Positions 1 through 7,390 of a stretch of DNA of 64,000 nucleotides are shown piece by piece. The notes under the pieces are model-generated. The model was not told the DNA's origin. It saw only the letters and a program-made list of their open reading frames with translations, and ran no database searches. Position numbers and translations under genes: made by a program. This DNA comes from GCA-020345945 sp964596985. GTDB lineage: Archaea > Thermoproteota > Bathyarchaeia > RBG-16-48-13 > GCA-020345945. Numbering within the stretch: position 1 is the first letter of the stretch; the number at the start of each line of letters is the position of its first letter. The stretch covers positions 372,001 through 436,000 of the forward strand of contig CAZQWG010000001.1 in the NCBI GenBank assembly GCA_964596985.1. Direction: 5' to 3'.

Positions 1-338
1 TATCCGAGTGAATAGATGAGTACAAAGGTACCAACTGAACTGATTAGGATGGTAAATAGACAACTTAGGGGGTCTAATGTAACGCCGAGATTGATACCTA
101 GGGAAGGTATCCAAGCTATCGAACTGTAGAGAGCGCGGAGACCATGTGTGGTCTCTAACTGTGCCAACATGGAGAGTGATATGAACGTGGAGACTAGGCC
201 TATGAAGACTGAGAAGAGTCCCTTTGTTTTATTACTTGATTTTGCGAGAAGAGGGACGATTATGCTACCTATGATTGGGATAAGCCAGACTAACCAAGCT
301 AAGGCAATCGCTGAATCTGTTAACCTAAAAACCGCCAC
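1..338 (-). CDS. nuoL: NuoL/antiporter-like membrane subunit, 5' part only
   Basis: The open frame starts at a GTG 7 bases after the nuoK stop and runs off the left edge, so about 112 residues are visible. The translation has hydrophobic segments and a stretch reading IPSLGINLGVTLDPLSCLF, which resembles the W-x-P-x-L-G-x-x-x-D-x-L/LS region near the N-terminus of NuoL/MrpA-type proton-translocating subunits. A ribosome binding site (AAGGAG) overlaps the end of nuoK. It is the last visible gene of the hydrogenase/complex I-like operon; nuoM and nuoN would be expected further left. Family assignment is good. Whether it is L rather than another antiporter-like subunit (M or N) rests mainly on gene order. 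Confidence 0.8.
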   Translation of the reverse strand, partial: MAVFRLTDSAIALAWLVWLIPIIGSIIVPLLAKSSNKTKGLFSVFIGLVSTFISLSMLAQLETTHGLRALYSSIAWIPSLGINLGVTLDPLSCLFTILISSVGTFVLIYSLG

Positions 339-345
339 CTCTCTT

Positions 346-636
346 TCACTCCTTTAGTTCAGCGAGATCGCGTACGCTTCTGGTACCGATCCTCCGTCTT
401 ATTACCATTGCAAGTGCGAGGGCAACACCAGTCATAGTTGCGTCAATCGCCAAGGTTAGTATCATAAAGGCTTCCCCCAGAGGATCTTGGTTCATTGACG
501 AGAAGATCACAAAGTTCATTGCAGCAGCCGAGGCGATCAGCTCAATCGAGATCAGGATCTTGATTAAGCTTTCTCTTGTTAGCAGACCGTAGATTCCTAT
601 CGCAAGGAGGGCTAACGAGAGACCGATATAGAACAT
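346..636 (-). CDS. nuoK: NuoK-like membrane subunit
   Basis: A 96-residue protein with three predicted membrane helices, the usual length for NuoK/MnhC. The helix-2 carboxylate motif (IELIASAAAMNFV) is present. The helix-3 carboxylate, normally Glu in complex I, is Asp here (LAIDATMTGVALAL). In the family these acidic residues form part of the proton path in the membrane arm. The gene sits 2 bases after nuoJ and 7 bases before nuoL, so all three are probably translated from one message. Assignment is by motif, length and operon position. Confidence 0.9.
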   Translation of the reverse strand: MFYIGLSLALLAIGIYGLLTRESLIKILISIELIASAAAMNFVIFSSMNQDPLGEAFMILTLAIDATMTGVALALAMVIRRRIGTRSVRDLAELKE

Positions 637-638
637 TT

Positions 639-1097
639 CTATTCACTTTCCTCCTCAGCCAATATGATTCCAACCCCTAGAGCTACTGTTAACACTACGA
701 GGCTTTGAGCGAGTACATCTAAGACCCTCACGTTCCATAGTGCAACCGGCACGGTTTGAACTACAGGCAAGACCTTGATTCCGGGCTGTCTGACTTCCAC
801 GAGCACCGAGATCAAGAAGATCATGAGGGCTACGAATCCTGCGATTGTCTTCTTCAAGACAGGCTGGGGCCGACTCAAAGGGATCAGCGTTCTTCCTATA
901 AGGAGAAAGACGATACCAGTCCCTAGTCCAGCCGCGAGTTGAAAGACAGCGGCGTAGAAGGCACCCAGATAAAAGTATAGAGAGGAGATTGCAAGGAAGA
1001 CAATTGTCATAGAAACGATAGAGTATATGATCTCTTTGTAGTAGATTGCGAGTAATGCGGACAGAAGTATGACAAAGGCTACCAATACCTCAAACAT
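639..1097 (-). CDS. nuoJ: NuoJ-like membrane subunit
   Basis: About 152 residues with five hydrophobic segments, as in NuoJ. The ATG at 1097 is chosen over the upstream frame start at 1121 because GGAGGG lies a few bases before it, inside the end of nuoI; the gap from the nuoI stop is only 4 bases. The C-terminal half (NVRVLDVLAQSLVVLTVALG) resembles the last helix of NuoJ-type proteins and related MbhE/F-like subunits. It belongs to the membrane arm next to NuoK. Primary sequence conservation in this family is low, so gene order carries much of the weight. Confidence 0.85.
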   Translation of the reverse strand: MFEVLVAFVILLSALLAIYYKEIIYSIVSMTIVFLAISSLYFYLGAFYAAVFQLAAGLGTGIVFLLIGRTLIPLSRPQPVLKKTIAGFVALMIFLISVLVEVRQPGIKVLPVVQTVPVALWNVRVLDVLAQSLVVLTVALGVGIILAEEESE

Positions 1098-1101
1098 CTC
1101 T

Positions 1102-1503
1102 TTAGTTCCCTCCTGGAGCATTTAAAGCACTTGATGGATTCGGTGAAGGCGGAACCTCTAGGTTACTCTTCTTCATTGTTGCCAGCTCGAAGGCATTACT
1201 TGGCAAGATAGCGTTTCTAGGACAGACCTCTACACACAAGTAGCAGAAGACGCACGTGTCAAAATGGAAGCAGGGTGCCTTCTTTCCGGAGACTTCCACG
1301 AGTTCTATCGCCTTAGAGGGACAATTCCTAGAGCATAGACCACAGCTAATGCACTTATCAAAGTCAACATGCATCTTACCTCGAAGAGTTTCAGGAACCT
1401 CAAGTTTCTCAAAGGGATACTCCTTAGTCGAAGGACGTTTGAAAAGGGAGACTATGACCTCACGGAGAAGCCGCGGTAATAAAACCTGCTTTTCCAACCT
1501 CAA
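1102..1503 (-). CDS. nuoI: NuoI-like ferredoxin subunit (2x[4Fe-4S])
   Basis: A 133-residue protein with two complete four-Cys motifs: C51-x2-C54-x2-C57-x3-C61 (CISCGLCSRNCP) and C84-x2-C87-x2-C90-x3-C94 (CVFCYLCVEVCP). These bind two [4Fe-4S] clusters that pass electrons between ferredoxin and the hydrogenase module. The open frame extends further upstream, but that part lies inside nuoH in another frame and lacks NuoI character. The TTG at 1503 overlaps the nuoH stop as TTGA and gives the expected N-terminus (LRLEKQVLLPRLLREV). The C-terminal 25 residues are low-complexity (Pro/Ser/Asn). Confidence 0.92.
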   Translation of the reverse strand: MRLEKQVLLPRLLREVIVSLFKRPSTKEYPFEKLEVPETLRGKMHVDFDKCISCGLCSRNCPSKAIELVEVSGKKAPCFHFDTCVFCYLCVEVCPRNAILPSNAFELATMKKSNLEVPPSPNPSSALNAPGGN

Positions 1504-2564
1504 CCCTCCACCACCAACGTGATCAAGGCAGGTCGAACGATGATTGTGACTATGAGGACGAAAAGCGACAGAGGCATCATAAGCCGCCAGTTCCCCCGGA
1601 CAACCTGGTCTATCCTGAGCCTGGCGCAGACGGCGGCTATATATTGGAATGCCAAGACCATTGCCTCGGTCTTCAGGAGAAACCAAAGAATGTACCAGAA
1701 CTCCTTAGGTCCGAAAAAAGTTGGGCCAAAGGGTCCCCCTAGGAATAGGGCGGTCGTTAAAGCGGCTCCAAACTCAACCTGTAGATCCTTCGCAAGCCTC
1801 ATGAATGCGAGCTTCCGCCCACTAAATTCGGTTTCGAACCCAGCCACTATCTCGGTCTCTGCATCAGGGATATCGAAAGGATCATGCTCGAGTTCGTTCT
1901 GAAGGGTGATCACGAATAGAACAAAGACCCAAGGCATAGCAAAGAGGTAGGGAATGGCTTGGCTTTCCGCGATCTTCTGAATCGAGAGACTCCCCGCAAG
2001 GAAGGCTGGGTTCAATGCTAGAAGTAGTAGAGGGATGTCATAGCCGATGAATTGATTCAGGATCCTAGCAGATCCAAGCTCACTGTAAGGATTCCTAGAC
2101 GCCCATCCGGCAAGGAACAGGAAGAAAGTGCCAAGAGTAACGATCATTAGGGAGAATATGAGGTCTCCCTCAAACCCCGACCTACCATTTATGATTAGGA
2201 TATCTCGCCCATCTATAGGGACGAAGAAGATAGAGAACATGAAGAATGAGACGGCGAGGATCGGGGCTACTGCAAAGAATAGCCTGTTGGCGTTCTCAGG
2301 TGTAATGTCCTCTTTTCCAAGGAGCTTTATGTAGTCAGCGAAGGGCTGCAGTATCCCGTGAGGACCAGTGTATGAAGGCCCCATTCTGTTCTGCATCTTG
2401 GCCATGAACTTTCTCTCAACCCAGTCGAAGCTGATAGCAAGTAGGATGATGAATAGGAAGCCGGGAAAGACGCAGATTCTTAGAAGGTCTATTTCTTGGG
2501 ACAGACTAATGCCTCCAGTATTTCCGTTGAATGTCACGAATGCTCCACGCCCAACGTTTACCAT
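1500..2564 (-). CDS. nuoH: NuoH/EchB-type membrane subunit
   Basis: A protein of up to 354 residues with about eight membrane helices. The conserved loop ERKFMAKMQNRMGP and the acidic loop following LEHDPFDIPDAETEIVAGFETE match NuoH/HycD/EchB. In this family the subunit links the soluble redox arm to the membrane arm. The ATG at 2564 makes the gene overlap nuoCD by 59 bases, so the first 20 or so residues are doubtful; homology only becomes clear from about LSQEIDLLRI, where no ATG, GTG or TTG is available. Its stop shares bases with the TTG start of nuoI. Confidence 0.92.
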   Translation of the reverse strand: MVNVGRGAFVTFNGNTGGISLSQEIDLLRICVFPGFLFIILLAISFDWVERKFMAKMQNRMGPSYTGPHGILQPFADYIKLLGKEDITPENANRLFFAVAPILAVSFFMFSIFFVPIDGRDILIINGRSGFEGDLIFSLMIVTLGTFFLFLAGWASRNPYSELGSARILNQFIGYDIPLLLLALNPAFLAGSLSIQKIAESQAIPYLFAMPWVFVLFVITLQNELEHDPFDIPDAETEIVAGFETEFSGRKLAFMRLAKDLQVEFGAALTTALFLGGPFGPTFFGPKEFWYILWFLLKTEAMVLAFQYIAAVCARLRIDQVVRGNWRLMMPLSLFVLIVTIIVRPALITLVVEG

Positions 2565-4170
2565 TAGTGGTGTCGACGAAAGCCATACGATCCGTACATG
2601 AAAAGCAGGGGTCCATGCTGACCAGCGATGCTGGCACGTCAGCGATATTGCAGTCTTGAAGGCTCTTGCATATTGAGAGCATGTTTGCGAGGGTTGGAGT
2701 ACGAACTTTTACCCGTTCAGGATGTGTAGTTCCGTTGCTTCTGACGAAGTGAACAAGTTCCCCGCGAGGAGCTTCAACCCTGCTTAAGGCCTCACCTTCA
2801 GGGAATCTTAATGGAACACGTATCCGTATAGCCCCTGGAGGAATATGCTCAACGGCGTATGCGATCATATCTAAGCTGACAACGAGTTCGTCTGCCCTAG
2901 CTTTCAGACGAGCCCACGAATCGCCTTCTTCATAGTAGACTGGGGTGAAAGGTACCTCGTCAAGGGGGGGAAAAGGTTCCTCGGTTCGAATATCGAATTT
3001 GACTCCTGAACAGCGAGCTACAGGGCCGACCGCTGAGAGTTCTGAGACATCTTGATTCTTCAGTATCCCAACCCCTTGGGTTCTAGCTCTGAGGGTGGGG
3101 TCGTTGTCGAAAACTGACTGGTATTCGACTGCTCTTTCTCTTAGCTTCGGAATAAGTGATCGGAACAGCTTCACCTGCTCTGACCTAAGGTCTCGTCGAA
3201 CTCCACCGATGGTGTCGAAATCGGCGAGGACTCGGTTTCCGGTAAGCTCCTCCATAAGACGCATCGACATCTCTCGGTCTCTCCAGATATACATGAAGAG
3301 AGATTCAAATCCCAACTCGTATGCCCCGACACCTAGGAGCAGGAGATGACTCTGGACTCTATTCAGCTCAAACTCGATCAGCCGTAGATATATGGCCCTA
3401 TCAGGGATCTCCACTCCACCGATAGTTTCGACGGCCCTACAGAAACATGAGGCATGTGCAGCATTACAGATCCCGCAGATTCTCTCCACGAGTTGAACAT
3501 TTTGGAGGAATGTTAGGCCCTCAGCGAGTTTCTCGATACCACGATGCACATAGCCCAAACGTGGTTCAACCCCAACGACCCGCTCTCCCTCGACCTTCAT
3601 GAGGAAGCGTTCAGGTTCATGTAATGCGGGATGCTGAGGACCAAACGGTACTGTGATTACCTCTCCTTCTGTCCTTAGATCGCGTTGACTTCTCCCCCGT
3701 TTCCTGATTTTCCGGTGGGAAATTGATTCCCAGTTCTTTCGGAGCGGGTGCATATCGCTCTTCCAGTTCTCGGGGAGGAGGAGCCTATCTAGGTTCGGAT
3801 GACCGACAAACTCCACCCCGAATAGGTCGAAGACCTCCCGCTCGTAGAGGTCTGCGGCGGGGAAGATATCAACAAGGGTCTCAATCTCAGGTTTGCTAGA
3901 GGGGATCTCGGTTCTCAATGTAACCATGGTATTTGGAACATGAAAATGGTAGTTCAGTTCCAGCGTCTTGCCACGATCAATCCCTGTAATAGTCGATAGC
4001 CCAGTCTCCCTGAATTGTTGAAGGAGGACTTCTGTGGCCTTACGGTGAGAACCTGGTCTTAGAGATACCAAGAGTCTCCCCGGGTAAGTGGCTTCCCCTG
4101 AGATCATATTCCGACCCAACTCGGAATGGAGGATTCCGAGAACCTGCTCACTCAGACGGCTAGTCTCCAT
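2506..4170 (-). CDS. Fused NuoC-NuoD [NiFe]-hydrogenase large subunit (group 4)
   Basis: About 554 residues: an N-terminal NuoC/HycE-N-like domain (about residues 1-160) fused to a NuoD-type catalytic domain. Unlike respiratory complex I, both nickel-ligand motifs are intact: an L1 motif ERICGICNAAHA near residue 230 and an L2 motif DPCFSCTDRM near 521-524. In [NiFe] hydrogenases these four Cys hold the Ni-Fe centre. The fused C-D layout recalls HycE/HyfG. The start at ATG 4170 follows GGAGGGAAGA and overlaps the nuoB stop by 11 bases; the longer frame up to 4269 is rejected. About 28 residues follow the L2 motif, more than the short processed tail of many large subunits. Confidence 0.93.
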   Translation of the reverse strand: METSRLSEQVLGILHSELGRNMISGEATYPGRLLVSLRPGSHRKATEVLLQQFRETGLSTITGIDRGKTLELNYHFHVPNTMVTLRTEIPSSKPEIETLVDIFPAADLYEREVFDLFGVEFVGHPNLDRLLLPENWKSDMHPLRKNWESISHRKIRKRGRSQRDLRTEGEVITVPFGPQHPALHEPERFLMKVEGERVVGVEPRLGYVHRGIEKLAEGLTFLQNVQLVERICGICNAAHASCFCRAVETIGGVEIPDRAIYLRLIEFELNRVQSHLLLLGVGAYELGFESLFMYIWRDREMSMRLMEELTGNRVLADFDTIGGVRRDLRSEQVKLFRSLIPKLRERAVEYQSVFDNDPTLRARTQGVGILKNQDVSELSAVGPVARCSGVKFDIRTEEPFPPLDEVPFTPVYYEEGDSWARLKARADELVVSLDMIAYAVEHIPPGAIRIRVPLRFPEGEALSRVEAPRGELVHFVRSNGTTHPERVKVRTPTLANMLSICKSLQDCNIADVPASLVSMDPCFSCTDRMAFVDTTNGKRWAWSIRDIQRKYWRH

Positions 4171-4603
4171 TATTCTTCCCTCCAAGCCTTCGAAGAAGCA
4201 ATGATACTCCGTAAAGTATCGCCTCGGGTTTCGGTGGACAACCAGGGATATACAGGTCGACTGGAACAACCTTGTCGACCCCGCCTACAACATCGTAGCC
4301 TTCCTTGAATATCCCACCGGACAATGCACAAGAGCCTATGGCAACGACAAACTTCGGTGAAGGCATCTGTTCGTAGATCCTTTTCAGTCTAGGCTTCACC
4401 TGCTCGGTCACGAGCCCCGTGGTCACAAGTATGTCCGCATGTCGAGGAGACGGCGTCAAGACTATTCCGAAACGTTCAACGTCGACAGTAGGAGTCAGTG
4501 CAGCAAGCAGCTCGATATCGCAGCCGTTACAAGCCCCAGTGTTGAAATGAAGTATCCATGGCGACTTAGTACGCGCCCACTTCAGTAGACCCGTCTCGAT
4601 CAG
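4160..4603 (-). CDS. nuoB: NuoB-like [4Fe-4S] small subunit, probable CTG start
   Basis: The first in-frame ATG/GTG/TTG would give only about 100 residues and lose the essential cluster motif. Reading upstream in frame gives CNGC (C25, C28), then GSC (C92) and PGCPPKPE (C122), the complete proximal-cluster set of a hydrogenase-type NuoB/EchC subunit. Complex I proteins instead have a tandem CC at the first site. No ATG, GTG or TTG exists between the preceding nuoA reading frame and the motif. The best start is CTG at 4603, which overlaps the nuoA stop as CTGA with GAAGG upstream. That gives 147 residues, normal for the family. Confidence 0.9.
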   Translation of the reverse strand: MIETGLLKWARTKSPWILHFNTGACNGCDIELLAALTPTVDVERFGIVLTPSPRHADILVTTGLVTEQVKPRLKRIYEQMPSPKFVVAIGSCALSGGIFKEGYDVVGGVDKVVPVDLYIPGCPPKPEAILYGVSLLLRRLGGKNNGD

Positions 4604-4986
4604 ACCTTCTTTATTTTCCCGGTTACACTTGGAAGTAACAAGACTGAGATAACTGAGATGAGCAGATAAATGACGGCAAACACTGCAGATACGTCTAAGG
4701 TTTGGGAGCCGAATGCCAATAAAACGATCCCTGAGTCGAAGATGAGGAAGTATATAGAATAATGGTACAGCGTAGGGTCAACAACTATCCTGCCGACAGA
4801 TAGCCTCTCACCGCACGCATATGTCGAAGTCGCCTCAGGGCTTGGCGAAGAATCTGCCGAGACCTCTCCAGAAGAGATGTATATCAGAGATAGAAATACG
4901 ACGATTATGAGAAATGTTGTTATGAGAAGCAATATCATCCGAATGCCTTCGATTGAGTGATTTATTCCATCTTCATCCTTGGACAA
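4600..4986 (-). CDS. nuoA: NuoA-like membrane subunit
   Basis: Up to 128 residues with three hydrophobic segments. The motif YACGERL followed by YHYSIYFLIFDSGIVLLAF matches the YECG...FLIFDxE signature of NuoA/NdhC. NuoA is characteristic of complex I and is generally absent from Ech, Mbh and Hyc hydrogenases, so its presence beside a hydrogenase-type large subunit is notable. The start is either TTG at 4986, close to the predicted transcription start, or an ATG 16 codons later just before the first helix. It is the first gene of the operon. Confidence 0.85.
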   Translation of the reverse strand: MSKDEDGINHSIEGIRMILLLITTFLIIVVFLSLIYISSGEVSADSSPSPEATSTYACGERLSVGRIVVDPTLYHYSIYFLIFDSGIVLLAFGSQTLDVSAVFAVIYLLISVISVLLLPSVTGKIKKV

Positions 4987-5023
4987 GGGTAAGCGATCAA
5001 TAGCTAGTCAGCACAGAGACCCC

Positions 5024-5050
5024 AATATATAAATATATTTATATAATTAT
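5024..5050 (-). promoter_or_regulatory. TATA element of the hydrogenase operon
   Basis: On the minus strand a pure A/T run (TATAAATATATTTATATATT) ends about 38 bases before the first possible nuoA start. Archaeal TATA boxes sit about 25 bases before the transcript start, so transcription would begin close to 4990-5000, leaving almost no leader. Placement is by eye. Confidence 0.6.
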
Positions 5051-5122
5051 GTATGATGTTATATCTACGGGTCGTGTATGACGCGAACAACGGCCGTAAA
5101 GAATCCCTCAGCCTTGACAGCC

Positions 5123-5266
5123 CTATGAGACGGGGCTCATTTGCCTGAAATGGGTGGCAAGCAGATGCCTTATCACTTCTTGAATCGATCCATACCTGTG
5201 GGCTGTTCTTTCCTTTTCCAGTTCCTCCCACATCTCGTCAGACACGGTCATCATGAATTTCTTCAT
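5123..5266 (-). CDS. Small ribbon-helix-helix (CopG/MetJ-like) regulator
   Basis: A 47-residue protein beginning MKKFMMTVSDEMWEELEKER. A short beta strand (FMMTVS) is followed by helix A (DEMWEELEKER), a turn containing YGS, and helix B (IQEVIRHLLATHF), which is the RHH DNA-binding fold. The ATG at 5266 has AAGGA directly upstream. The gene is shorter than the usual 60-residue cut-off and a longer spurious frame overlaps it. It lies just upstream of, and in the same direction as, the hydrogenase operon. Two near-identical direct repeats precede it, so autoregulation is likely. Its target metal or signal, if any, cannot be seen; there is no NikR-type sensor domain. Confidence 0.75.
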   Translation of the reverse strand: MKKFMMTVSDEMWEELEKERTAHRYGSIQEVIRHLLATHFRQMSPVS

Positions 5267-5277
5267 ATCCTTCTCAT

Positions 5278-5325
5278 ATACCTATAGAGATCTTCAGACA
5301 TATATAACTTATACCTATCGAGATC
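5278..5325. promoter_or_regulatory. Twin direct repeats, probable RHH operator
   Basis: ATACCTATAGAGATC (5278-5292) and ATACCTATCGAGATC (5311-5325) match at 14 of 15 bases with a 33-bp period, close to three helical turns, so both copies face the same side of the DNA. They lie immediately upstream of the RHH gene and in front of the small plus-strand ORF at 5446. RHH proteins commonly bind tandem short sites cooperatively. Confidence 0.55.
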
Positions 5326-5445
5326 CAATGAAACATATATATATCTCATCATATATTTATGTGTAATTCGATGGCTAGAAATATCTATCATTGGAGGCGA
5401 CAGACGCTAACCATCAAATCCAAGGAAAAGGAGGTAAGAATAGCC

Positions 5446-5571
5446 ATGCCAAGAAAAGAAGAGAAGTCTGGAAAGAGTTTCGGATTCGAGTATTGGCCGC
5501 AATTACTGGGTCAATGCCCCCATGCCGTAGACAGATGGTGGGCACCCGTAATGCCCTTCAGTCTAGATTAG
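5446..5571 (+). CDS. Possible 41-residue protein of unknown function
   Basis: The ATG at 5446 is preceded at 5427-5436 by AAAAGGAGGT, one of the strongest ribosome binding sites in the window. An A/T-rich promoter-like stretch lies about 90 bases upstream. The product starts basic (MPRKEEKSGKSFG) and ends rich in Trp and Pro, with a single Cys. I do not recognise a family. The frame is open further upstream, but that part has no good start signal. It is divergent from the RHH gene and could share its operator region. Confidence 0.35.
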   Translation: MPRKEEKSGKSFGFEYWPQLLGQCPHAVDRWWAPVMPFSLD

Positions 5572-5720
5572 ATCCTTAAGGCTCAGAAGAGCACATGCAA
5601 ATCTAGTTGGAGGAGTGAAGAAACACCGTAAACGCAGGAAGACGTGCCAGTTAGGAGTCTGACGCCGCCTCCCTTCTTTTTCTGAAGCGCCATTTGATCA
5701 CCTGAATATCATAAAGATAC

Positions 5721-5864
5721 TTGATCTACATCCTTTTGGTCGACGATGAACGGGTGCCGCTCAACCTGACCGAAGAGTTTCTAGAGCAGTGGGAAGAGGA
5801 CTTCTGTATCGATAAAACTCTCTCAGCTGAAGAGGCACTACAGAGACTTTCGAAGAAAGAGTAG
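5721..5864 (+). pseudogene. Response-regulator receiver domain, truncated remnant
   Basis: From a TTG at 5721 the frame reads IYILLVDDERVPLNLTEEFL and continues to LSAEEALQRLSKKE before a TAG at 5862. This is the first 45 or so residues of a CheY-like receiver domain: beta-1, the paired Asp acidic pocket, helix 1, beta-2 and helix 2. Where a normal domain would go on with YDVIVSDYxMP (holding the phosphorylated Asp), there is the stop and then a short unrelated tail. No histidine kinase is visible nearby. It is probably a decayed gene. Confidence 0.65.
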
Positions 5865-6075
5865 GATATCATGGGACAGGTTGCTGATCACAGATAAGAA
5901 TAACATCCTGATCTATATGAATTGCACCCATACAAAGGTGGCGCATACTAGATTAGCCTCCTCACATGATACAAGCCAGCATTATATACATGCTATTAGT
6001 GATTCCTATAAGAGTGAATGGAGACGAATGCCCAAATAGCTCTCTCGGAGATTTCAGAGGAAGGTAGATGTAGAA

Positions 6076-6387
6076 TTGGGAGTCGTCAGAATCGAAAATA
6101 TGAATGACTTCAAAGCAACGGTTAAGGATCTCGCTCCTGCCACCATCATGTACAGCGTTGACCCAAACCCTGAGAGTACACCCCCCTTAAACCTGAGGCT
6201 TGTCTTCTATCACAACAGAGACACCTACACGTACATAGACTATCCTGACAACTCGCATCTGAAGGAGACGAAGATCCCTATATCTACGCCACAGGGGAGT
6301 TCAGCCACCATAGAGGACAAGGAAATTCAAGACTTCCTCGCGAGCGAGTTCAAGAATGTGAACTTCGTCGCGTTCTTTGACATATAG
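6076..6387 (+). CDS. Hypothetical protein, 103 residues
   Basis: I do not recognise the family. The protein is soluble, without Cys or membrane segments, and mixes short beta-like stretches (LNLRLVFYHN, TYTYIDYP) with an acidic C-terminal helix-like part. TTG at 6076 follows AGGAAGG; an ATG at 6100 is an alternative start. It lies alone between the response-regulator remnant and the convergent fdhD gene. Confidence 0.5.
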   Translation: MGVVRIENMNDFKATVKDLAPATIMYSVDPNPESTPPLNLRLVFYHNRDTYTYIDYPDNSHLKETKIPISTPQGSSATIEDKEIQDFLASEFKNVNFVAFFDI

Positions 6388-6439
6388 TCTCGACAACCGA
6401 GATCGCCTAGTTTGTTCCTCTGCGAACCGAAAGATCGCG

Positions 6440-7240
6440 TCAGGATTGCTCCTCGTTTCCCAACAAGATTCTATGGGGATGGGAGTAGACGTTCATTCTT
6501 TGATCTCTGACGAAACAGACAAGTGTTACGCCAGCCTCTTCCGCCGCGATGATACCAGAGCGGATTGGTGCTGCTCTGGATGCTACTATAGGAACACCTA
6601 TCCTTGCAGCCTTCAGGACCATGTCAGCGGGTTGTCTGCCTGAACTAGCAAGCATCGAATTGGAGAAGTCAACCCCTGATTGAATACCGATCCCTACTAC
6701 CTTGTCGATCGCGTTGTGGCGTCCAACATCCTCAGCCAAGGCGACGAGATTTTCTTCTTCGAACAAGGCAGCCGTATGAACCCCCCCTGACGCTCGGAAC
6801 AGTCTTGCTTCATTAAGCTTTTGAACCATTTCGATGAGGTCAGCAGCCTTAACCTGATAATCCGATACAACCAGCTGCTTTCCTCCTCCGCCGATGGTAT
6901 CAAAGAATTCGCGAGCCGAAAGCCCGCATGCCGTGGTGAACAACCTCGACACACTGACTGCACGGAGTTTCTCTTCCTCTATTGGATGAGTCAACATCAC
7001 TTTGACACTGTCATGTTGTACCTCCACCTTCTCCAACTCGCCCAATGATTGGAGTATTCCCTCGTCGAAAAGCCAGCCTAACGCCAACTCCTTCTGGAAT
7101 TCAGGAGTGGCTAACAGAGTAATCACGTAGTGGTTATCAACGAATATGTTGATCGGAGCCTCCAGGGCAACAGGTTCCTCTATCCTCTTCCTGGTGTTGG
7201 AGTGGGTGTCGATTCGTTCAACAGTGACAGTTGTCGACAT
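6440..7240 (-). CDS. fdhD: FdhD-type formate dehydrogenase sulfurtransferase
   Basis: A full-length 266-residue FdhD homologue. The family moves sulfur from a cysteine desulfurase to the Mo/W-bis-MGD cofactor, activating formate dehydrogenase-like enzymes. Diagnostic blocks are FTTACGLSAREFFD, FRASGGVHTAALF, EDVGRHNAIDKVVG and SRAAPIRSG. The usual loop CxxC is CGLS here: the first Cys is kept and the second is Ser. No formate dehydrogenase gene is visible in the window, so the client lies elsewhere. A GCCTG/CAGGC hairpin lies upstream at about 7311-7324. Confidence 0.93.
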   Translation of the reverse strand: MSTTVTVERIDTHSNTRKRIEEPVALEAPINIFVDNHYVITLLATPEFQKELALGWLFDEGILQSLGELEKVEVQHDSVKVMLTHPIEEEKLRAVSVSRLFTTACGLSAREFFDTIGGGGKQLVVSDYQVKAADLIEMVQKLNEARLFRASGGVHTAALFEEENLVALAEDVGRHNAIDKVVGIGIQSGVDFSNSMLASSGRQPADMVLKAARIGVPIVASRAAPIRSGIIAAEEAGVTLVCFVRDQRMNVYSHPHRILLGNEEQS

Positions 7241-7390
7241 TTCTCAATCGCCTACAACAATGTTGAGGGTGGGAACAGTAAAGCATTTCATCCGATTCTC
7301 CGTTGAAAGCCTGACGGCAGGCGCACGAGATAGCCCCGACATGATTTATATAGAGAGTCCAAGGAGTGGAGAGTACTTCTGAGTCTTTCA

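Noticed and set aside
1102..1686. Long N-terminal extension of NuoI
   Set aside because: Residues before LRLEKQ read inside nuoH in another frame and have no NuoI character; TTG 1503 overlapping the nuoH stop gives the normal protein.
5004..5231. 75-residue minus-strand frame
   Set aside because: It overlaps the RHH gene in another frame and has no protein-like pattern; the RHH frame has the better start, ribosome binding site and fold.
7311..7324. GCCTG-ACGG-CAGGC hairpin upstream of fdhD as a riboswitch
   Set aside because: A single short stem without wider conserved structure; too little to call a riboswitch.
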